Below, piece by piece: positions 59,905-64,000 of a stretch of 64,000 nt of DNA. Under the pieces are notes generated by a model, which made no database searches, was not told where the DNA came from, and saw only the letters and a program-made list of their open reading frames with translations. Location: assembly GCA_017501695.1 (NCBI GenBank), contig JAFVWL010000128.1, positions 62,001-126,000 on the forward strand, in the 5' to 3' direction. The translations under genes were made by a program, and so were the position numbers. Each line of letters opens with the position of its first letter. The first letter of the stretch is position 1. Source of the stretch: Oscillospiraceae bacterium. GTDB taxonomy: Bacteria; Bacillota; Clostridia; Oscillospirales; Oscillospiraceae.

Positions 59905-61278
59905 TTAGTCATCCACATCAAAGGCTTCGATGCCCTTCTTGCTTTCCACCTTGGCATCGCCATGCTTCACAAAGAACATGGTCACGAAAGCGCAGGCAAC
60001 GAAAAAAGCACCGTAGGGGAACAGAATATCATAGCCCACAGTCTTCAGCAGGTTGCCAGCCACCACGGGGGTAAACACCTGGGCAATCATGGAGAAGGTG
60101 TAATAATAGCCGGTAAACTTGCCCACATCACTGCCCTTGCACATCTCTACCACCATGGGCAGGGAGTTCACATTGATGGCAGCCCAGGCCAGGCCCACCA
60201 GGGCAAACAGCACATACATCACCGGGGTGATGGCAGTAGCGTTGACCGTGACGAAATAGCCCAGGGCAAAGCAGGTAGCCAGCAGTGCCACGCCGCCCAG
60301 AATGGTCTTCCGGCGGCCGATTCTGGAAGCCAGGTTGCCGATGGGGATGTAGGAAACAATGGCGCCGGCAGTACCGACCAGCAAGCAGGTGGAGGCACCT
60401 CCGATGCCCTCACCCATAACGCGGCTGATGTAGGTGGAGAACCAGGTGGTGACACCGTTGTAGCCGATGAACCACAGGGCGATGGACACCAGCAGGAAGG
60501 CCAGACTCTTCTTCACATCCTTGGGCAGTTCTTCGTTGCCCTCAGCGTTGACCTGGGTCAGGACCTGCTCAGGGTGCGCCTCCTCATAAGCCCGGTTCTC
60601 CGCAACCAGCTTAGGCTCCTTAATCGTGAAGAACAGACCGGCGATGGCAGCCACCATGATACCGGAAACTACGGCAAACAAGGTCGTATAATCCACCACA
60701 TTGACCAGGATACCATCCTCGCCGGGAATATGCCCGATGGTAAAGAAATTTTCAATGTTGCTCTTGGAGTAAAGCACTGCTGTCAGGCCCAGATAGATGA
60801 TACCGCCCACGGCACCCATCAGATTGATGATGGCATTGCCCTTGGAGCGCAGGGGCTTGGGAGTCACATCGGGCATCAGGGCCACGGCAGGGCTGCGGTA
60901 GGTGCCCATGGTAATCAGCAGCAGACCCAGAACCACAATAAAGCCCACCAGGACCCCCAGGGTGGGGTTGCCGAAATAACTGTTAGCCAAATGGGGCAGG
61001 ATGTTCATCAGGATCGCCGCCATGGCGGTGCCGCAGAGAATAAAGGGCATCCGGCGGCCGATGGGAGTATTGACCTTATCGGACAGGCCGCCGAACAAGG
61101 GCAGCAGGAACAAGGCCAGCACATTGTCCGCCGCCATGATGGCACCGGTCCAGCCCTCGTCCAACTGGAAGTTGTTAGCCAGGATCAGGGGCACCACACC
61201 GTCATACATTTGCCAGAAGGCGGAAATAGACAGGAATGCCAGGCCTACCAGGATCGTGCGTTTGTAATTCAGCTTCAT
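59905..61278 (-). CDS. MFS transporter, SLC45/GPH sugar-type
   Basis: 457 aa with about 12 membrane segments. SGLSDKVNTPIGRRMPFILC-type loop between helices 2 and 3 (GGLSDKVNTPIGRRMPF) and ASRIGRRKTILGG after the central loop are MFS signatures. Proline and sugar-transporter-like features suggest uptake of a sugar or glycoside; the substrate is unknown. Confidence 0.85.
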   Translation of the reverse strand: MKLNYKRTILVGLAFLSISAFWQMYDGVVPLILANNFQLDEGWTGAIMAADNVLALFLLPLFGGLSDKVNTPIGRRMPFILCGTAMAAILMNILPHLANSYFGNPTLGVLVGFIVVLGLLLITMGTYRSPAVALMPDVTPKPLRSKGNAIINLMGAVGGIIYLGLTAVLYSKSNIENFFTIGHIPGEDGILVNVVDYTTLFAVVSGIMVAAIAGLFFTIKEPKLVAENRAYEEAHPEQVLTQVNAEGNEELPKDVKKSLAFLLVSIALWFIGYNGVTTWFSTYISRVMGEGIGGASTCLLVGTAGAIVSYIPIGNLASRIGRRKTILGGVALLATCFALGYFVTVNATAITPVMYVLFALVGLAWAAINVNSLPMVVEMCKGSDVGKFTGYYYTFSMIAQVFTPVVAGNLLKTVGYDILFPYGAFFVACAFVTMFFVKHGDAKVESKKGIEAFDVDD

Positions 61279-61323
61279 ACAATCTCCTCCGATCGTCTGT
61301 TTCCGGACAGATACACTGTAAAT

Positions 61324-61351
61324 ATTATACTGATTTTCAGGCGATTGTCCA
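61324..61351 (-). promoter_or_regulatory. Promoter of the transporter-GDPD operon
   Basis: -35 TGGACA (61,346-61,351), 16-bp spacer, perfect -10 TATAAT (61,324-61,329). Confidence 0.7.
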
Positions 61352-61378
61352 GTCCAAACAGAAAACTTTCGACCAGGA

Positions 61379-61407
61379 TTGCCAAATTATCTCAGCCGTG
61401 TTATACT
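61379..61407 (+). promoter_or_regulatory. Promoter of the oxidoreductase gene
   Basis: -35 TTGCCA (61,379-61,384), 17-bp spacer, -10 TATACT (61,402-61,407), 30 bases before the ATG. Divergent from the transporter promoter. Confidence 0.7.
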
Positions 61408-61437
61408 TCCAGCAGAAGAAATAAGGAGGAACCCTTT

Positions 61438-62703
61438 ATGAAGCTGATTCTCATTGGAGCGGGAAACCGCGGTATGACCTATGGCACCTGGGCCAAAGAG
61501 CACGGCCACACCATCGTCGCCTGTGCGGAGCCACGGCCGGACCGTCTGGCACACGCGGCACAGGTTCTGGATATTCCTGCCGAAAACTGCTTTTCCGACG
61601 GCGCCGCACTGCTGGAAAGGGATAAAATTGCTGACGCTGCCATCATTGCCACCATGGACCGGGACCACTACGGCCATGTAATGGCTGCCCTGGACCGGGG
61701 ATATGATATCCTGCTGGAAAAGCCCATTTCTCCGGACCCCACCGAATGTCTGACAATTGAGGAAAAAGCCAACCGGCTTGGGCTGAAGATCATAGTCTGT
61801 CACGTCCTGCGATACACCAATTTCTTCGGAACCATCAAAGAGATCCTGGATTCCGGAGAGCTGGGCAGGATCGTTGCCATCAAGCATTCCGAAAATATCG
61901 GCTGCTATCATATGGCCCATTCCTTTGTTCGTGGCAACTGGCGAAACACCGCCCTCTCCTCCCCCATCATCATGCAAAAAAGCTGTCACGATCTGGATAT
62001 ACTCCTTTGGCTTACCGGCTCCCACTGCACGAAGGTCGCTTCCTTCGGTTCTCTGACTTATTTCCGGGAGGAAAACGCTCCCGCCGGTGCTGCCGACCGT
62101 TGTGTCCACTGTTCCGTTCGCAAGGATTGCCGATTCGATGCCTGGAAATGCTACCAGCCCATTCTGGGTTCCTGGCCGGCGGATGTGGTATGTCTGGAGC
62201 AGACAGAGGAAGCTCTGGCCCAAGCCTTGCAGACCGGACCCTACGGACGCTGCGTTTACCGCTGTGACAACGATGTCTGCGACCACATGAGCACCATTCT
62301 GGAATTTGAAAACGGAGTTACCGCCACTTTCTCCCTGACGGCCCAAACCAGCCGAATTCATCGGAATATCCACATCATGTGCGAGCATGGTGAGATTCTG
62401 GCCGATGACGGAATGAAAACCATCACCGTCAACCGCTTCCCTTCCAGCCACGCAGAAAAGGCTCACAGCCGGACCGTTACCATCACGCCATCTGCCAGCG
62501 GCCACGGCGGCGGCGACAGCGGCATTATGGAGGATTTCGTTTCCATCCTTGCTTCGGACGCACCGGAATCCCGCAGTTCCATTTCCCGGAGCATCGAAAG
62601 TCATCTCATGGCCTGTGCCATTGAGGAAGCCCGGCTTACAGGTTCGGTAATCCATATGGAAGATTACCGGACCCAACTGAATGAAAAGAAGCGGCTCGGT
62701 TGA
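61438..62703 (+). CDS. Gfo/Idh/MocA-family oxidoreductase
   Basis: 421 aa. N-terminal NAD(P) fold (LILIGAGNRGMTYGTWAKEH), DILLEKPISPDPTECL with the EKP catalytic motif, then QKSCHDLDILLWLTGS. It also has a cysteine cluster (CVHCSVRKDCRFDAWKC) typical of a sugar-dehydrogenase subgroup. Divergent from the sugar-type transporter, it probably oxidises the imported sugar derivative. GGAGG precedes the ATG. Confidence 0.9.
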   Translation: MKLILIGAGNRGMTYGTWAKEHGHTIVACAEPRPDRLAHAAQVLDIPAENCFSDGAALLERDKIADAAIIATMDRDHYGHVMAALDRGYDILLEKPISPDPTECLTIEEKANRLGLKIIVCHVLRYTNFFGTIKEILDSGELGRIVAIKHSENIGCYHMAHSFVRGNWRNTALSSPIIMQKSCHDLDILLWLTGSHCTKVASFGSLTYFREENAPAGAADRCVHCSVRKDCRFDAWKCYQPILGSWPADVVCLEQTEEALAQALQTGPYGRCVYRCDNDVCDHMSTILEFENGVTATFSLTAQTSRIHRNIHIMCEHGEILADDGMKTITVNRFPSSHAEKAHSRTVTITPSASGHGGGDSGIMEDFVSILASDAPESRSSISRSIESHLMACAIEEARLTGSVIHMEDYRTQLNEKKRLG

Positions 62704-62715
62704 GCCGCTTCTTTT
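62684..62715. terminator. Bidirectional terminator
   Basis: A 14-bp perfect stem (62,684-62,697 with 62,702-62,715), loop GGTT, ending in TTTT on both strands. Between converging oxidoreductase and GNAT genes, overlapping both stops. Confidence 0.85.
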
Positions 62716-63169
62716 ATACTTTTCTTTGCATATCGATACTGCGGATGGTAAAGCCGCACTTCTGGTAGAAAGCTACCGCCGCGTCATTCTGGGGATAGAC
62801 CCCCAACTGCATATCGGTGCAGCGAAATGCCTTGGCCAACGCCCGGGCATCCTCCATCATTTGTGTGCCGATGCCCTGGTTCCGGCAGGATTCGTGGACG
62901 GCGATTTCATCCACCACCATAACCTTCCGCCGGACCACACCGGGCCAGTCATAGCTGCGGAATTTGACAGCCACATACCCCACACAGACACCCTGAATTT
63001 TGGCTACATAGAGCTGCCGCTCCCGGATGGCCTGATGGAATCGCTCCGGGGAATAAGGCTGGGGCACCATCTCATAGATGTCCGGACGCCAGGCCACATG
63101 AAGCGCATGGACCTGCCGGGCCAGATCATTCACAGCTTCAAAATCCGTTTCTCTCGCGAGTTCCAGCAT
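62714..63169 (-). CDS. GNAT acetyltransferase
   Basis: 151 aa. VVDEIAVHESCRNQGIGTQM is the acetyl-CoA-binding motif A; GVYPQNDAAVAFYQKCGFTI is motif B. Substrate unknown. The start at 63,169 is preceded by AGGAAG; an upstream ATG at 63,193 is possible. Confidence 0.88.
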   Translation of the reverse strand: MLELARETDFEAVNDLARQVHALHVAWRPDIYEMVPQPYSPERFHQAIRERQLYVAKIQGVCVGYVAVKFRSYDWPGVVRRKVMVVDEIAVHESCRNQGIGTQMMEDARALAKAFRCTDMQLGVYPQNDAAVAFYQKCGFTIRSIDMQRKV

Positions 63170-63234
63170 TATGATACACTTCCTGTCATCCACGGGATTG
63201 CCGCGGCCTGTCGGCCTCGCAATGACCCGATATT

Positions 63235-64000
63235 TTAGGCCAGCACTGCCTTGTGGAAGACCTTCTTACCCTTGCGGATCTTGACGCCTTCCTTCAGCAT
63301 ATCTTCTGTGACAGCAAAGGTGGGGTCCGTCAGCTTCTCATCGTTGACGAAAACACCGCCCTGCTGGACCAACTGCCGGGCTTGCTTGTTGGAGGGAGCC
63401 AGGCCGCAGGCCACCATCAGGTTCAGGAAACCGATCTTGCCGTCCACCAGCTTGTCAGCGGGAATCTCGGTAGTGGGCATATTGGCATCGTCGCCGCCGC
63501 CCACGAACAGAGCCTTGGCAGCAGCCTGGGCCTTATTTGCCTCATCCTCGCCGTGGACCAGCTTGGTCAGCTCGTAGGCCAGGATCTCCTTGGCGGTGTT
63601 GAGCTGGGCATCCTTCCAGTCGGACATGGCATCGATCTGCTCCAGGGGCAGGAAGGTCAGCATCCGGATGCACTTGAGAACATCCGCATCCTCCACATTC
63701 CGCCAGTACTGGTAGAAGTCAAAGGGGGTGGTCTTGTTGGGATCCAGCCAAACGGCACCCTTGGCGGTCTTACCCATCTTCTTGCCCTCACTGTTCAGCA
63801 GCAGGGTGATGGTCATAGCGTGGGCATCCTTGCCCAGCTTCTTGCGGATCAGCTCGGTGCCGCCCAGCATATTGGACCACTGGTCGTTGCCTCCGAACTG
63901 CATATTGCAGCCGTAGTGCTGGAACAGGTAGTAGAAGTCGTAGGACTGCATGGGCATATAGTTGAACTCCAGGAAGCTCAGGCCCTTCTCCATACGCTGC
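63235..64000 (-). CDS. tyrS: Tyrosyl-tRNA synthetase, C-terminal part (cut by window edge)
   Basis: The 255 visible codons start within the catalytic domain (QSYDFYYLFQHYGCNMQFGG, DQWSNMLGGTELI), pass the KMSKS-equivalent loop (GKKMGKTAKG) and end in an S4-type RNA-binding domain (NKQARQLVQQGGVFVNDEKL). It charges tRNA-Tyr. The N-terminal part lies beyond the right edge. Confidence 0.95.
   Translation of the reverse strand, partial: QRMEKGLSFLEFNYMPMQSYDFYYLFQHYGCNMQFGGNDQWSNMLGGTELIRKKLGKDAHAMTITLLLNSEGKKMGKTAKGAVWLDPNKTTPFDFYQYWRNVEDADVLKCIRMLTFLPLEQIDAMSDWKDAQLNTAKEILAYELTKLVHGEDEANKAQAAAKALFVGGGDDANMPTTEIPADKLVDGKIGFLNLMVACGLAPSNKQARQLVQQGGVFVNDEKLTDPTFAVTEDMLKEGVKIRKGKKVFHKAVLA

Noticed and set aside
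59695..61437. A long plus-strand frame upstream of the oxidoreductase start
   Set aside because: It is antisense to the GDPD and transporter genes; GGAGG and a promoter define the true start at 61,438.

Overview
The window holds most of an integrated temperate siphophage (positions 1 to about 57,000) plus a right-hand chromosomal flank (57,028 to 64,000). The host genes queA, dapA, a GDPD, an SLC45-like transporter, a Gfo/Idh oxidoreductase, a GNAT and tyrS, with strong GGAGG ribosome sites and sigma70-type promoters, suggest a Gram-positive Clostridia host, probably an Oscillospiraceae-like gut bacterium. That assignment is inferred from protein resemblance, not proven. The left end of the prophage lies outside the window. 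The right end falls between the integrase stop (56,982) and the queA stop (57,028).

Read right to left, the phage is laid out as follows. (a) 54,092-56,982, plus strand: lysogeny module with a CI-like repressor, a PD-(D/E)XK-like protein and a large serine integrase. (b) 54,007-43,366, minus strand: early operon with Cro-like and XRE regulators, a membrane-anchored SleB-like hydrolase, a RecB-like nuclease, a coiled-coil protein, a Bet/RecT annealase, a DnaD-like replication protein, a DnaC-like loader, RusA, an HNH-SSB fused frame, a MazG-like protein, S-adenosylmethionine synthetase and a sigma-like late regulator. (c) 43,341-42,303: two promoters, two small genes, a tRNA-Lys and a terminator. 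(d) 42,259-15,858: a predicted methyltransferase/acyltransferase, a ParB-like protein, TerS, TerL, portal, minor capsid, a Tad2-like fusion, scaffold, capsid, connectors, tail tube, chaperones, tape measure, Dit, a Gp37-like protein, baseplate and two large adhesins. (e) 15,979-13,694: a complete diversity-generating retroelement. (f) 13,670-10,741: carbohydrate-binding protein, amidase and holin. (g) 10,741-10,061: a repeat-rich non-coding island. (h) 10,007 to beyond position 1: a leftward operon of about 30 small accessory genes.

The strongest observation is the retroelement. A 111-bp template repeat (15,130-15,240) differs from a 111-bp variable repeat (15,869-15,979) at 17 positions, and all 17 are adenines of the template strand. 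The variable repeat is the 3' end of a 2,059-aa tail protein. An Avd-like gene and a reverse transcriptase with YMDD and LGSQVSQ complete the cassette. A perfect 14-bp hairpin lies just downstream of the variable repeat.

A second thread is a regulon. The near-palindrome ACTTACC-n5-GGTAAGT, or half-sites of it, overlaps every leftward promoter found (near 150, 10,100, 43,200, 43,325 and 54,045) and also sits near the repressor promoter. One lysogeny repressor may therefore silence several operons directly.

Other points of interest are S-adenosylmethionine supply (metK) alongside a predicted DNA-modification pair and a radical SAM protein, a Tad2-like domain inside the head module, a poly-G tract that breaks a MazF-like gene, and an apparent frameshift in a zinc-ribbon gene.
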